Part shown: one piece after another, positions 8,701-16,882 of the stretch
Layout: each line of letters starts with the position of its first letter
How positions within the stretch are numbered: the stretch's first letter is position 1
Assembly (NCBI GenBank): GCA_003153315.1
Contig: PLYA01000028.1
Coordinates: 62,001-126,000 of the forward strand
Direction of reading: 5' to 3'
DNA from: Bacteroidota bacterium
Lineage (GTDB): Bacteria; Bacteroidota; Bacteroidia; B-17B0; Aurantibacillaceae
Length of the DNA stretch: 64,000 nt
Translations under genes and position numbers: made by a program
The notes under the pieces: generated by a model
The model's input: only the letters and a program-made list of their open reading frames with translations
What the model was told of the DNA's origin: nothing
The model's database searches: none

Positions 8701-9853
8701 CCCAAGTTACACCTATTCTGCAGGAGGTAGTTTTAATTGTACGCTTCATGCTACTTCCATTAATGGTTGTACAGATTCTATAACAAAACCTATCACAGTT
8801 TATTTTAACCCAGTTGCAAACTTTAATGTTGCATCGGTTTGTTATGGCATGCCAGTGCAGTTTAATAATACATCTACTTCTCAAAACGGAATCATTACGG
8901 CATATGATTGGGATTTTACCAGCAACGGAACATTTGACAATGTGTCAGAAAACCCGAGTAACAATTATGCTTCTTATGGCTTGTTCTTAGTAACTCTGCA
9001 AGTTCAAAGCAGTTATGGTTGTCAGAATACCATTAAAAAATCGGTAAGAGTAAACCCAACCCCGGTTGCAGATTTTGCCGTAGCGCAACAAAAAGGTTGT
9101 TCTTATAATATGTGTGTTGGAATGATTAATAATTCAACTATGCAGGGAGGTAGCATAGCACATTGGGTATGGAATTTTGGAGATAACACAACTTCCACTC
9201 AAAACTCGCCTACACATTGTTTTAAAAGCGGTACTTATAATGTAAGCTTAACGGTTGTTTCAGATAGCGGGTGCACATCTGTTGCCACAATAAATAACGC
9301 CGTAACAGTATATCCTAACCCAGTAGCAGGTTTTATATATACCCCCGAAGATGTTGATATTATAGACCCCACCGTAACCATAGAAAATCAGGCTGAAGGA
9401 GCTACCGCTTATATTTATTTTATATCTGATAGCTATGTAGTTGCAGGGCAACCTAATTTTACTCATACTTTTACCAGCGATGTTCCTCAAAACTATACTG
9501 TGCTACAAATAGTTACCAATAGCTTTGGTTGTAAAGACTCTGTACAACATGATATCATTATTAATCCCGGCTATACTTTTTATATACCGAATGCTTTTAC
9601 ACCTAATAGAGATGGTACAAATGAGGTTTTTAAAGGAACCGGTATAGGTATAAAAACTTATACCTTAATGATATTTGACAGATGGGGTGAGTTAATCTTT
9701 CAATCTGACAACTTAGAAAAAGGTTGGGATGGTACCTTTAAAGGCAAAGGCGGAGAAATTGTACAGGAAGGGGTATATGTTTGGAAGGTTCAGTTAAGAG
9801 ACGAAAAAAACAACGAACATGATTTTGATGGAACTGTTTCTGTGATAAAATAA
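5768..9853 (+). CDS. PKD-repeat T9SS surface protein with gliding-motility C-terminal domain (1361 aa)
   Basis: A signal peptide (MKTKLFIIIVSLGITQYLMA) is followed by a jelly-roll-like region with a CTNIDFEQGSLTGWTAS motif and the AYIDGSCMP strand typical of adhesive carbohydrate-binding-type domains (residues about 85-280). Ten clear PKD domains follow, recognisable by WxFGDG or WDFTSNG, plus a degenerate eleventh (GFIYTPEDVDIIDPTVTI). The last 90 residues (IPNAFTPNRDGTNEVFKGTG onward, ending DGTVSVIK) are the CHU_C / type B T9SS sorting domain. So the protein is exported by T9SS and anchored or released at the surface, probably as an adhesin. Two three-PKD blocks are near-duplicates (about 7560-8307 and 8308-9055). 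The ATG at 5768 directly precedes the signal peptide. Confidence 0.92.
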   Translation: MKTKLFIIIVSLGITQYLMAQAPAGQSSSTISQPAAADEQKAREFFIQHNFNPKDYEEYISAWRREYISYSQKSKQVLANPVSSPMASCTNIDFEQGSLTGWTASTGYHPLFNSMGCCPLIGGSQAITAGSNIDPYGLFPTVCPGGNYSLKLGDSIIGGHADRIQQTFLVTSSNSNYSYKYAVVLEDPGHPVSEQPAFTVEMLDSNGNQIPCTYYNVAAGQGIPGFQSSSIQSDVVFKPWTTVAVDLNPYIGQNVTVRFTTYDCALGGHFGYAYIDGSCMPFFNMQNANFCSNSNVHICAPAGFGAYNWFGPGIIGNAANSCAIVNVAGTYTVQLTTVTGCVIPMTYNVASVQAPTASFITNNQSCDGVVTYTNTSIGTLLIHTWSFGDGTTSTLPAPTHTYSSVGTYTNSLIILATNGCSDTAYQTVTIHPKPVAQFIFTTACATNNAVFTNTSSFIGSSIASKWTFGDGATSIILNPLHAYASGGNYNVQLAVTDTNSCKDSIIKVVNIYNLPVASFSSTTVCPGNNTTFTNASSVLGSAISTYAWDFTNDGIIDNTSQNPSSIYPSSGTYTASLQVTSVQGCVSTITNTVVINPNPTVTFSVTDACAGSNVSFQNNSTIVNGSIVQNLWSFGDGATSSQTTPQHSYTSSNPYTITLTETSNYGCVANGSQTISPYPIPVVNFTANAVCQLQANIFNNTSSISSGSITSYGWDFTSNGSIDNTTQNPNYTYSQGGNFNCTLHATSDHGCIDSITKVVIVYLNPHANFTAPMACDGTVTQFTDASTSQNGTITNWAWDYTSNGTFDNYTQNTSTIYPSNGTYSVTLQVTSSLGCVSSTTNTIIINPNPTVTFSVNNVCAGSNFVFNNNSTITSGNNVQSLWSFGDGTNSSQIAPQHSYASANTYNVTLTETSNYGCVSSISQTVTAYPKPNANFSANAVCQLQANMFTNSSSISNGSISSYGWDFTSNGTIDNTTQNPSYTYSAGGSFNCTLHATSINGCTDSITKPITVYFNPVANFNVASVCYGMPVQFNNTSTSQNGIITAYDWDFTSNGTFDNVSENPSNNYASYGLFLVTLQVQSSYGCQNTIKKSVRVNPTPVADFAVAQQKGCSYNMCVGMINNSTMQGGSIAHWVWNFGDNTTSTQNSPTHCFKSGTYNVSLTVVSDSGCTSVATINNAVTVYPNPVAGFIYTPEDVDIIDPTVTIENQAEGATAYIYFISDSYVVAGQPNFTHTFTSDVPQNYTVLQIVTNSFGCKDSVQHDIIINPGYTFYIPNAFTPNRDGTNEVFKGTGIGIKTYTLMIFDRWGELIFQSDNLEKGWDGTFKGKGGEIVQEGVYVWKVQLRDEKNNEHDFDGTVSVIK

Positions 9854-9867
9854 CCCTATCTCAGAAT

Positions 9868-10854
9868 TTAAAAAGCCGGAGTTGCAGGTTTATTTCCTAA
9901 AGCGGTATCTATGCGTTCCATAACTTCAGTAGTTAGCTTTGGTAAAGCATCTAATGCTTTTAGGTTATCGGTTAATTGCTCGGTTTTAGATGCACCCAGA
10001 ATGGCGGTACTTACATTAGGGTTTTTTAATACCCAAGCAATTGACATATGATTAAGGCTTACACCTATATCATCAGCTATTTTTTTTAGCGCTTTTACTT
10101 TTTCATGTTTCCATTTAGCAGCCTCTCCAATAATATTTTCTTTAAGCCACTCCATTCCTTTAGCATTAATGCGGGTATCTTCAGGTGTTTTATCTATGTA
10201 TTTTCCGGTTAATAAACCTGATGCCAAAGGAGACCAAATGGTTGTGCCCAAACCAATTTCTTTATAGAGCTTGCTGTACTCAACTTCAAATTTATCGCGA
10301 TGCAATAAGTTGTATTGTGGTTGTTCCATAGTTGGGGGAGTTAAATTATATTGCCTGGCAATGCTGTATGCTTCCATAATTTCAACGCCACTCCATTCGC
10401 TCGTTCCCCAATAAAGTACTTTGCCCTGTTGAATTAAATCGTGCATAGCGCGAACGGTTTCTTCTATAGGAGTATTTTTATCTGGACGATGGCAGAAGTA
10501 TAAATCTAAGTAATCAACCTGTAAACGTTTTAATGCTGCATGACAGGCTTCCATAATATGTTTGCGGCTTAACCCCATTTGATTAGGCAGTTTACCTCCC
10601 CAAAAAACTTTGCTGGAAACAATGTAAGTACTTCTATCCCAGTTAAATTTCTTAAGAATTTCGCCCATCACTTGCTCAGATTTTCCGCTTGCATAAGCCT
10701 CTGCATTATCAAAAAAGTTAATACCATTATCATAAGCAACTTTCATGCATTGCTCTGCTATATTATTATCTACCTGAGCACCAAAAGTTACCCAGCTTCC
10801 AAAAGATAAGGCACTTACCTGTAAACCTGATTTACCTAAACGACGATACTCCAT
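9868..10854 (-). CDS. Aldo/keto reductase, potassium-channel beta-subunit (YghZ-like) subgroup
   Basis: The protein is a 328-residue TIM-barrel NADPH-dependent oxidoreductase. The AKR tetrad is visible: Asp49 and Tyr54 in FFDNAEAYA, Lys82 in IVSSKVFWGG and His122 in LYFCHRPD. The C-terminal NADP site (STAILGASKTEQLTDNLKAL) is intact. The start EYRRLGKSGLQVSALSFGSW and overall length fit the Kv-beta/YghZ branch, which reduces small aldehydes such as methylglyoxal; the true substrate is unknown. It is convergent with the PKD protein and separated by 14 bases. A consensus -7 box lies 18 bases upstream of the ATG. Confidence 0.93.
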   Translation of the reverse strand: MEYRRLGKSGLQVSALSFGSWVTFGAQVDNNIAEQCMKVAYDNGINFFDNAEAYASGKSEQVMGEILKKFNWDRSTYIVSSKVFWGGKLPNQMGLSRKHIMEACHAALKRLQVDYLDLYFCHRPDKNTPIEETVRAMHDLIQQGKVLYWGTSEWSGVEIMEAYSIARQYNLTPPTMEQPQYNLLHRDKFEVEYSKLYKEIGLGTTIWSPLASGLLTGKYIDKTPEDTRINAKGMEWLKENIIGEAAKWKHEKVKALKKIADDIGVSLNHMSIAWVLKNPNVSTAILGASKTEQLTDNLKALDALPKLTTEVMERIDTALGNKPATPAF

Positions 10855-10872
10855 AAGCCTTTAATTTTTTGG

Positions 10873-10880
10873 CAAAGATA
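10873..10880 (-). promoter_or_regulatory. -7 promoter box (TATCTTTG) of the aldo/keto reductase gene
   Basis: Exact match to the Bacteroidota TAnnTTTG element, 18 bases before the ATG at 10854. No -33 TTTG at the expected 19-base spacing was seen. Confidence 0.5.
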
Positions 10881-10929
10881 ACTGATTTGAATACTGACTA
10901 AATTAATTAATCGTTAAATAATATTGTGA

Positions 10930-11337
10930 TTAATTAAACTTAAAAAAGAAGAATACAACAGCAGCCCATTCCCTCCTCACATCTTTTGCATAACCAATGG
11001 TAGAATAACTACTATTTTGTACTGCCCCATCATCCTTAATATATCCAATAGTGCTATAACTACTGTTTTGTACCGTGCCGTCTTTCTTTACATAACCAAC
11101 TGTACTATAACTGCTATTTTGTACAGTACCATCATCTTTTATGTATCCAATGGTACTGTAGCTGCTGTTTTGAATAGTACCATCATTTTTAATATAACCA
11201 ACCGTACTATAACTGCTGTTTTGAATAGTACCATCGGATTTAATATAACCCGTTGTGCTATAACTACTACTTTGTATAGTTTGAGCAGTTAATGTTGTCG
11301 TAATAATTAAAGAAAAAGCAATAAATAGTTTTTTCAT
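10930..11337 (-). CDS. Secreted tandem-repeat protein, 5-fold beta-flower type (135 aa)
   Basis: I start at the ATG at 11337 (MKKLFIAFSLIITTTLTAQ, a clean signal peptide) rather than ten codons upstream. The mature part is six copies of a 17-residue unit of the form QNSSYSTxGYIKxDGTx, encoded by 51-bp DNA repeats, and a tail ending in AAVVFFFFKFN. This matches small Bacteroidota proteins named 5-fold beta-flower; that name is from memory. The role is unknown; the aromatic tail may pack against the repeat fold. It diverges from the glycosyltransferase at 11392 and the two promoter regions overlap in about 55 bases. Confidence 0.75.
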   Translation of the reverse strand: MKKLFIAFSLIITTTLTAQTIQSSSYSTTGYIKSDGTIQNSSYSTVGYIKNDGTIQNSSYSTIGYIKDDGTVQNSSYSTVGYVKKDGTVQNSSYSTIGYIKDDGAVQNSSYSTIGYAKDVRREWAAVVFFFFKFN

Positions 11338-11377
11338 ATTTTTTATTTGAATGATAAAGGTAAACAAACAAATCCTT

Positions 11378-11385
11378 TATCTTCG
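11378..11385 (+). promoter_or_regulatory. Candidate -7 box (TATCTTCG) for the glycosyltransferase gene
   Basis: Seven of eight bases match TAnnTTTG. Six bases separate it from the GTG at 11392, so the transcript would begin at or next to the start codon. This supports the GTG over the in-frame TTG at 11347, which lies upstream of the box. Confidence 0.45.
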
Positions 11386-11391
11386 CAGGGC

Positions 11392-12540
11392 GTGAATAAA
11401 AAATATAAGATATTTATTCTTGGTCCGGCATACCCATTACGAGGAGGCTTAGCAACCTTTGATGAATTGTTTTGCAAGTCTTTATGCGATTTAGGACATG
11501 ATGCACAAATAGTATCTTATTCTTTGCAATACCCTAACTTCCTATTTCCTGGCTCTACACAGTATGATACCAGTGGTATTGCACCAAAAGGATTAAAGAT
11601 ACATACACTTATAAATTCGGTAAACCCTTTTAACTGGTTAAAGACAGCGCGTTTTATTAAAAAGGAAAAGCCTGATTTCTTAGTAGTTCGTTTTTGGATC
11701 CCTTTTATGGGACCAGCATTAGGAACTATTTGCCGATTGATAAACAAAAAGCAGACAAAAGTTATAGCTATAACAGATAATGTTATTCCGCATGAGAAGA
11801 GGGTAGGGGATACCCCTTTTGCCAAATATTTTATTAATGCCTGCAATGGCTTTGTTACTATGAGTCAGTCGGTAATGAACGACTTAAATAAGTTTACAAA
11901 TTCCACATATAAAAAATTCTTATTGCACCCCTTGTATACTTCTTTTGGTGAAAAGCTTGATAAACAGGAAGCAAGAAAGAAGCTTAATCTTCCGTCTACT
12001 GATAAAACAGTTTTGTTTTTCGGATTAATCCGTCAGTACAAAGGTTTGGATTTATTGCTGGAAGCTATGGCAGATAACCGTATTAAAGCCATGAATATAA
12101 AACTGCTTGTGGCAGGAGAGTTTTATGAAGATAAAAAAGCTTACATAGATATTATAGAGAAACATAGCCTAAAAGATAATGTTGTTTTATACGATGCTTT
12201 TATTCCTAACGAAGAAGTAAAACTTTATTTCTCTGCGTCTGATTTACTTGCATTGCCCTATAAGCATGCTACGCAAAGTGGAGTTACCCAGGTCGCTTTC
12301 CATTTTGAAAAACCTACTATAGTTACCAATGTTGGAGGTCTGGCAGAAATTATCCCCGATAAAGTATGCGGCTATGTTGTAGATTCAAGCCCTGCTGCAA
12401 TTGCCGATGCAATGATAGATTATTTTGAAAATAACAGAGAAGCTTCCATGACAGCAGCCATGCATGAAGAAAAAAGGAAATACGACTGGAGTATTTTCTC
12501 TAACCATATTATTAATTTATACGAAGAAATTATTAAATGA
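11392..12540 (+). CDS. Glycosyltransferase family 4 (382 aa)
   Basis: The GT-B fold has an N-terminal FILGPAYPLRGGLATFDEL nucleotide-binding start and a C-terminal retaining GT4 site, where HATQSGVTQVAFHFEKP and VTNVGGLAEII replace the usual EGFG...E motif region. No membrane helix is present. I chose GTG at 11392 because it directly precedes KKYKIFILGPAYP and follows a -7 box. The stop overlaps the next gene's ATG (ATGA), so it is translationally coupled to the HddA-type kinase; the pair probably makes and transfers a sugar for a surface glycan. The acceptor and donor sugars are unknown. Confidence 0.88.
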   Translation: MNKKYKIFILGPAYPLRGGLATFDELFCKSLCDLGHDAQIVSYSLQYPNFLFPGSTQYDTSGIAPKGLKIHTLINSVNPFNWLKTARFIKKEKPDFLVVRFWIPFMGPALGTICRLINKKQTKVIAITDNVIPHEKRVGDTPFAKYFINACNGFVTMSQSVMNDLNKFTNSTYKKFLLHPLYTSFGEKLDKQEARKKLNLPSTDKTVLFFGLIRQYKGLDLLLEAMADNRIKAMNIKLLVAGEFYEDKKAYIDIIEKHSLKDNVVLYDAFIPNEEVKLYFSASDLLALPYKHATQSGVTQVAFHFEKPTIVTNVGGLAEIIPDKVCGYVVDSSPAAIADAMIDYFENNREASMTAAMHEEKRKYDWSIFSNHIINLYEEIIK

Positions 12541-13559
12541 TTATACGAAGCAAAGCACCTTTACGCATAGGCCTTGCAGGTGGAGGCACTGATGTATCTC
12601 CGTATTCTGATATATATGGCGGAGCCATTTTAAACGCTACTATTGATTTATATGCCTACGCATCTTTAGAACCATTAACCAATGGTAAAATAGAATTCTG
12701 TATTGATGGTACTGATAGGTGTATCACTTTAAATTCTGCTAAAGAATTAGAAATGCACGAAGGCTTCGAATTATTTATTGGTGTATATAACCGTGTAATA
12801 AAACAGTTTAATTTACCCGCACAATCATTTCGCTTAACTTCTTATATAGAAGCCCCGCAAGGTAGTGGATTGGGTACTTCTTCTACCATTGTGGTTTCTT
12901 TATTAGGTGCTTTTACCGAGTGGTTAAAGCTTCCTTTAGGACAATATGATATTGCACATTTGGCTTATGAAATTGAACGCATAGATTTAAATATGAGCGG
13001 TGGCAAGCAAGACCAATACGCTGCAACCTTTGGAGGTATTAATTACATTGAGTTTCTTTCTAACGATAGGGTTATTGTCAATCCGCTTCATTTAAAGAAT
13101 GAAGTTTTATATGAATTGGAGTTTAACCTTCTTTTATACTTTACCGCCACGCAACGTTTATCGGCAACCATTATTAATGAGCAGGTGCAGAATGTAAAAG
13201 ACAAGAACACAAAATCGGTAGATGCCATGCACAACCTGAAAGAACAGGCACATCAAATGAAAGACAGTTTGCTGCGTGGCGAACTGAATAAAATTGGGGA
13301 GATACTGCACTTTGGCTGGCACAACAAAAAACAAATGGCGGCTTCTATTTCTAATACTTTAATAGATAACGTTTATCAAACTGCTCTGCAGCATGGCGCT
13401 ACCGGAGGTAAGATATCAGGTGCGGGTGGTGGAGGTTTTATGTTCTTCTTTTGTCCGGGTGTAACTAAAATTAAAGTAGCACGTGCGATAGAAAGTCTTG
13501 GTGGGAAAGTGCAGCCTTTTAAGTTTACTCAACAAGGCTTAACTACCTGGACTATTTAA
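12537..13559 (+). CDS. GHMP kinase, D-glycero-D-manno-heptose 7-phosphate kinase-like (HddA family)
   Basis: The start RSKAPLRIGLAGGGTDVSPY, the ATP-binding PQGSGLGTSSTIVV loop (residues about 104-118) and the C-terminal GGKISGAGGGGFMFFF motif define a GHMP kinase. The GGGTD start and 340-residue length place it with HddA and related heptose or fucose kinases, which phosphorylate C1 of a sugar phosphate before nucleotide activation. It overlaps the upstream glycosyltransferase by four bases. The other heptose genes (gmhA, hddC) are not here, so the exact sugar is inferred. Confidence 0.88.
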   Translation: MIIRSKAPLRIGLAGGGTDVSPYSDIYGGAILNATIDLYAYASLEPLTNGKIEFCIDGTDRCITLNSAKELEMHEGFELFIGVYNRVIKQFNLPAQSFRLTSYIEAPQGSGLGTSSTIVVSLLGAFTEWLKLPLGQYDIAHLAYEIERIDLNMSGGKQDQYAATFGGINYIEFLSNDRVIVNPLHLKNEVLYELEFNLLLYFTATQRLSATIINEQVQNVKDKNTKSVDAMHNLKEQAHQMKDSLLRGELNKIGEILHFGWHNKKQMAASISNTLIDNVYQTALQHGATGGKISGAGGGGFMFFFCPGVTKIKVARAIESLGGKVQPFKFTQQGLTTWTI

Positions 13560-13579
13560 TATCCTGTTAAGAGTATTTC

Positions 13580-14122
13580 TTATCCGCCAAACATCAAATC
13601 ATTTACCATGCGGTGTATTAACGATTCGGTGTATTGTTTATTAAACTCAAAGCAATCGCACTTTTTGCCATAACTAACCAGTGCCACCGGAAAGTCTATA
13701 TCATCATCATCAAAATGGACGGATAAATCGTTGCTTAACAAATTGGTTTCAAAATGAAATCTATAAAGATCTGTCATTTCTATCTTATCCGGCACAGTGG
13801 TATTTACACTTACCGTTTTAGGAATGTAGCCATCCTTCTCTACTTTAACGGTATAAAGCGAGTTCTTGTTTAATAAAACGGCAAACTTCTTTTTAACCTT
13901 TAGTACCTGTGTTGTTATCAGTTTATTATCCAGATAAAGTTTTACGGAATAAGTCCCGTCAAAATCTTTTACAGTTCCGTCAAAACTGCCGGTAAACTCC
14001 ATACACTCGGATGTATCTACAATGGTTGTTTTCTTTTTATTGTTTTGCGCATGCATAGTGGCAAAGCCAAACACCAAAGCCAAAACACATAGCCACTTAA
14101 AGTTTAGTAACCTTGTTTTCAT
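13580..14122 (-). CDS. Exported hypothetical protein with PEGA-like domain (180 aa)
   Basis: A signal peptide (MKTRLLNFKWLCVLALVFGF to MHA) leads to a lysine-rich linker and a single beta-rich domain. That domain has the phrase LYTVKVEKDGYIPKTVSVNT, the strand pattern of PEGA or carboxypeptidase-regulatory-like modules (residues about 50-125). The last 50 residues are acidic (FDDDDIDFPVAL) then contain a CDCFEF cysteine pair. No lipobox is present, so it is periplasmic or outer-surface. It lies 72 bases downstream of the S9 peptidase stop relative to convergent genes and is monocistronic. Function is unknown. Confidence 0.6.
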   Translation of the reverse strand: MKTRLLNFKWLCVLALVFGFATMHAQNNKKKTTIVDTSECMEFTGSFDGTVKDFDGTYSVKLYLDNKLITTQVLKVKKKFAVLLNKNSLYTVKVEKDGYIPKTVSVNTTVPDKIEMTDLYRFHFETNLLSNDLSVHFDDDDIDFPVALVSYGKKCDCFEFNKQYTESLIHRMVNDLMFGG

Positions 14123-14194
14123 AAAAATAATTTAAAAACAATTTTACGAAGAATAAATTAATTTAAGAAATAAAAGCGTTGCTCCTCCCCTGCT

Positions 14195-16333
14195 CTACTT
14201 TACATCTACACCCATGTTGTAGAAAATAAAAGAGTAGATATCTGCTACCTCTTCTATAGTTTTAGATAAAGGTTTTCCTGCTCCATGCCCTGCCTGTTTT
14301 TCTATATACAATAAAGCAGGATTAGATTTATCTGCAGCAGCTTGCAAACGTGCACCAAATTTAAATGAGTGTGCAGGTACAACCCTGTCGTCATGGTCGC
14401 CGGTAGTTATAAGCGTAGCAGGATATTTTACCCCATCTTTAATATTATGAAAAGGAGAGTAGGCATGTATGTATTTGGTAAACTTGGCATCATCAGGATT
14501 TCCGTAATCATCTATCCAACCAAAGCCAACGGTAAATTTATGAAAGCGCATCATATCCATAACACCCACTTGTGGGATGGCTACTCTGAATAAATCAGGA
14601 CGTTGCGTCATACAAGCTCCCACTAACAAACCACCGTTAGAGCCACCTTGTATGGCTAAGTAATCGGGTGATGTGTATTTTTCTTTAACCAAATATTCTC
14701 CCGCACCTATAAAATCATCGAATACGTTTTGTTTGTTCAACAGCATACCGCCTTCGTGCCATTTCTCGCCGTACTCTTGTCCGCCACGTAAATTAACCAC
14801 AGCCAATACAGCACCTTGTTCTATAAAAGCAATTCTGCTGGCACTGAAAGAAGGATTGATAACAACAGAGAAACCACCATAACCATACATTAAGGTAGGG
14901 TTCTTACCGTTTAGTTGCATGCCTTTTTTGCTTACAATAAACATAGGCACCTTAGTACCATCTTTGCTGGTAAAGAATACCTGCTTGGTTTCAAAATCAG
15001 CTTTATTAAACTTCACATCAGCGGTTCTAAACACGGTTGATTTACCACTTGCAATATCATAACGGAAAATAGTTGGAGGATATAAAAACGAAGTGAACGA
15101 ATAGAATACATCCTTTACATCATGCTCTCCGCCAAAACCACCGGCAGTACCAATATCGGGTAATTCAATCTTACGGATTAATTTACCGTTGTATTCATAC
15201 TGCTCTATTTGTGAGCTTACATCTTTCAGGTAAGTAATAAACAAATTCTTTCCGGCAGATGTGGCAACCTCCATGTACTCAGGTTTCTCTGCAATAACCG
15301 TTTTCCAGTTTTCTTTTTCAGGATGTTTAATATCTACGCTAACCAATTTGTTGTTTGGTGCGCCATCATTTGTTACCAGTAACAGATTCTCACCTTCGTT
15401 ATCTACTACGCTTGTTTTACTGCTAAAATCAGAAGTAAGTTGTTTCCAGTCTTTTTGTGCAGCATTATTCTTATCCCAAAAGTAAAGGTCTTCATTACCG
15501 GTACCTTTAGATTTATTCATAAACCAATAGCGCTCATCTTCTGATGCATACACACCATAATACATTTGCTTTACATTCTTATCTTCATAAATCAACTTGT
15601 CTTTATCCTGTGTATCACCCAGTTTGTGGTAATATACTTTTTGATACTCATTGGCTGCAGCCAAAGCGCTGCCTGTTGGTTTATCAAAACGGTTGTAAAA
15701 GAACCCGTCTTTATACCACGATGCGCTTGAGAACTTAACCCACTCCAGCTTATCACTCATTTGTTTTTTGTTGGCAATGTCCATCACATAAATTTCTTCC
15801 CAATCGCTGCCTGCTCGGTTAAGCGTATAAGCAATATATTTATGATCTTTAGAATAGCCCGCCAAACCAATACTAACCGTACCATCTTTGCTCATAGCGT
15901 TAGGGTCTAAAAATACTTCCTCTTTGCCATCCAAGCCCTTTTGAATATAATACACTGATTGGTTTTGCAAACCATCATTCTTTGCATACAGGTAATACTC
16001 GCCCACCTTAAACGGAGAGCTGTATTTAGGGTAATTAATCAACTCAGTAATGCGTTTTTTAAATTTATCTCTAAAAGGTATTTTCTCTAAATAGCTTTGC
16101 GTTGTTTTTATCTGCTCATCTACCCAAGCCATGGTTTCTTTAGATGTATCGTTTTCCAACCAGCGGTAATCATCTTCTACCACCACACCGTTTATGGTAT
16201 CAGCATGTTTTACCAGTTTGGTTTCGGGGTAGTTAATGGCCGTTGTATTCATATCTTTCTTTTCTGATTTTGGGTTATTACAGGCTATCAATAAAGCCAA
16301 AGGAGATAAGAGTGCTATTTTTTTAATATTCAT
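14195..16333 (-). CDS. Prolyl oligopeptidase family serine peptidase (S9A), lipoprotein (712 aa)
   Basis: A lipobox (LLIAC, cysteine at residue 19) after a short hydrophobic start predicts a lipoprotein of the periplasm or outer membrane. Residues about 30-440 form the seven-bladed propeller beginning TKLVKHADTINGVVVEDDYR. The alpha/beta-hydrolase domain carries Ser565 in QGGSNGGL, the DHDDRV motif with the catalytic Asp and His683 in AGHGAG. Length is typical of S9A. It cleaves after proline in short peptides, here probably for peptide scavenging. Transcription probably starts from a -7 box at 16354-16361. Confidence 0.95.
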   Translation of the reverse strand: MNIKKIALLSPLALLIACNNPKSEKKDMNTTAINYPETKLVKHADTINGVVVEDDYRWLENDTSKETMAWVDEQIKTTQSYLEKIPFRDKFKKRITELINYPKYSSPFKVGEYYLYAKNDGLQNQSVYYIQKGLDGKEEVFLDPNAMSKDGTVSIGLAGYSKDHKYIAYTLNRAGSDWEEIYVMDIANKKQMSDKLEWVKFSSASWYKDGFFYNRFDKPTGSALAAANEYQKVYYHKLGDTQDKDKLIYEDKNVKQMYYGVYASEDERYWFMNKSKGTGNEDLYFWDKNNAAQKDWKQLTSDFSSKTSVVDNEGENLLLVTNDGAPNNKLVSVDIKHPEKENWKTVIAEKPEYMEVATSAGKNLFITYLKDVSSQIEQYEYNGKLIRKIELPDIGTAGGFGGEHDVKDVFYSFTSFLYPPTIFRYDIASGKSTVFRTADVKFNKADFETKQVFFTSKDGTKVPMFIVSKKGMQLNGKNPTLMYGYGGFSVVINPSFSASRIAFIEQGAVLAVVNLRGGQEYGEKWHEGGMLLNKQNVFDDFIGAGEYLVKEKYTSPDYLAIQGGSNGGLLVGACMTQRPDLFRVAIPQVGVMDMMRFHKFTVGFGWIDDYGNPDDAKFTKYIHAYSPFHNIKDGVKYPATLITTGDHDDRVVPAHSFKFGARLQAAADKSNPALLYIEKQAGHGAGKPLSKTIEEVADIYSFIFYNMGVDVK

Positions 16334-16353
16334 GATGATGGTTTTAAGATATG

Positions 16354-16361
16354 CGAAAGTA
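16354..16361 (-). promoter_or_regulatory. Candidate -7 box (TACTTTCG) of the S9 peptidase gene
   Basis: Seven of eight bases match TAnnTTTG, 20 bases upstream of the ATG at 16333. No clear -33 element was seen. Confidence 0.4.
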
Positions 16362-16460
16362 ATATTATTTTTATTGAATGAATGCGTGTATGGTAATTAA
16401 GAGAGACTAAAATGATGAGTGGTGGCTTTACTTGCTGAATGGCAGTTTGCTGATTTATTA

Positions 16461-16567
16461 ATTGCTTTAGTAGGGCGTTCCGTTGATTACAACGGCGGGC
16501 TTTGCACTACAATCTTTTGCCGATTACCGCAAAAGGATTTTAGTTGCAATCCCTAACGCAAAGCAAT
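16461..16567. repeat. Cloverleaf-like palindromic element (107 bp)
   Basis: An outer stem pairs ATTGCTTT...GCGTT (16461-16479) with AACGCAAAGCAAT (16555-16567). Inside are a hairpin CCGTTG-ATTA-CAACGG (16480-16495) and a long imperfect hairpin whose arms are 16502-16520 and 16529-16549 with an 8-base loop. The nested design suggests an interspersed palindromic element (REP or MITE-like) or a structured RNA. It is not tRNA-like in sequence. It sits in the 788-base gene-free stretch 16334-17121, together with the motif at 16687 and the array at 16883. Confidence 0.65.
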
Positions 16568-16686
16568 AATTGTATAAGTTCTTTATTATAGCTTGTTTTG
16601 TTTACTTCTCAAGTCTCAAATATAAACCAAAAACGCTCGCTGCCTTTCGACGAATTTTTGCCCAACTTCAGAATTTGCTCTTCAAT

Positions 16687-16723
16687 TTGACCGTTTAATT
16701 GTTAAAAACGACCTTTTAAAAAG
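16687..16723 (+). repeat. Interspersed motif copy 2: TTGACCGT...TTGTTAAAAACGACC
   Basis: Contains TTGACCGT and, 21 bases later, GACCTT within TTGTTAAAAACGACCTTTTA. The copy at 32181-32217 has the same layout with 20-base spacing, and 4061-4085 has the right half. Direct GACC half-sites two helical turns apart suggest a regulator site or a dispersed repeat. Confidence 0.55.
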
Positions 16724-16882
16724 TTGTCACAAAATAAACGCCTAAAAACTTGACAAGCACCCTGCGCTTTTTGTATCTTAGTTTTTAAGGAAAAATATAA
16801 ACAAATAATATGTACCAAACAGCATACTATATAGTAACCCTTAGCAAACAAGTTCCTTCTATGGCTGCGCATACATCGGCAG

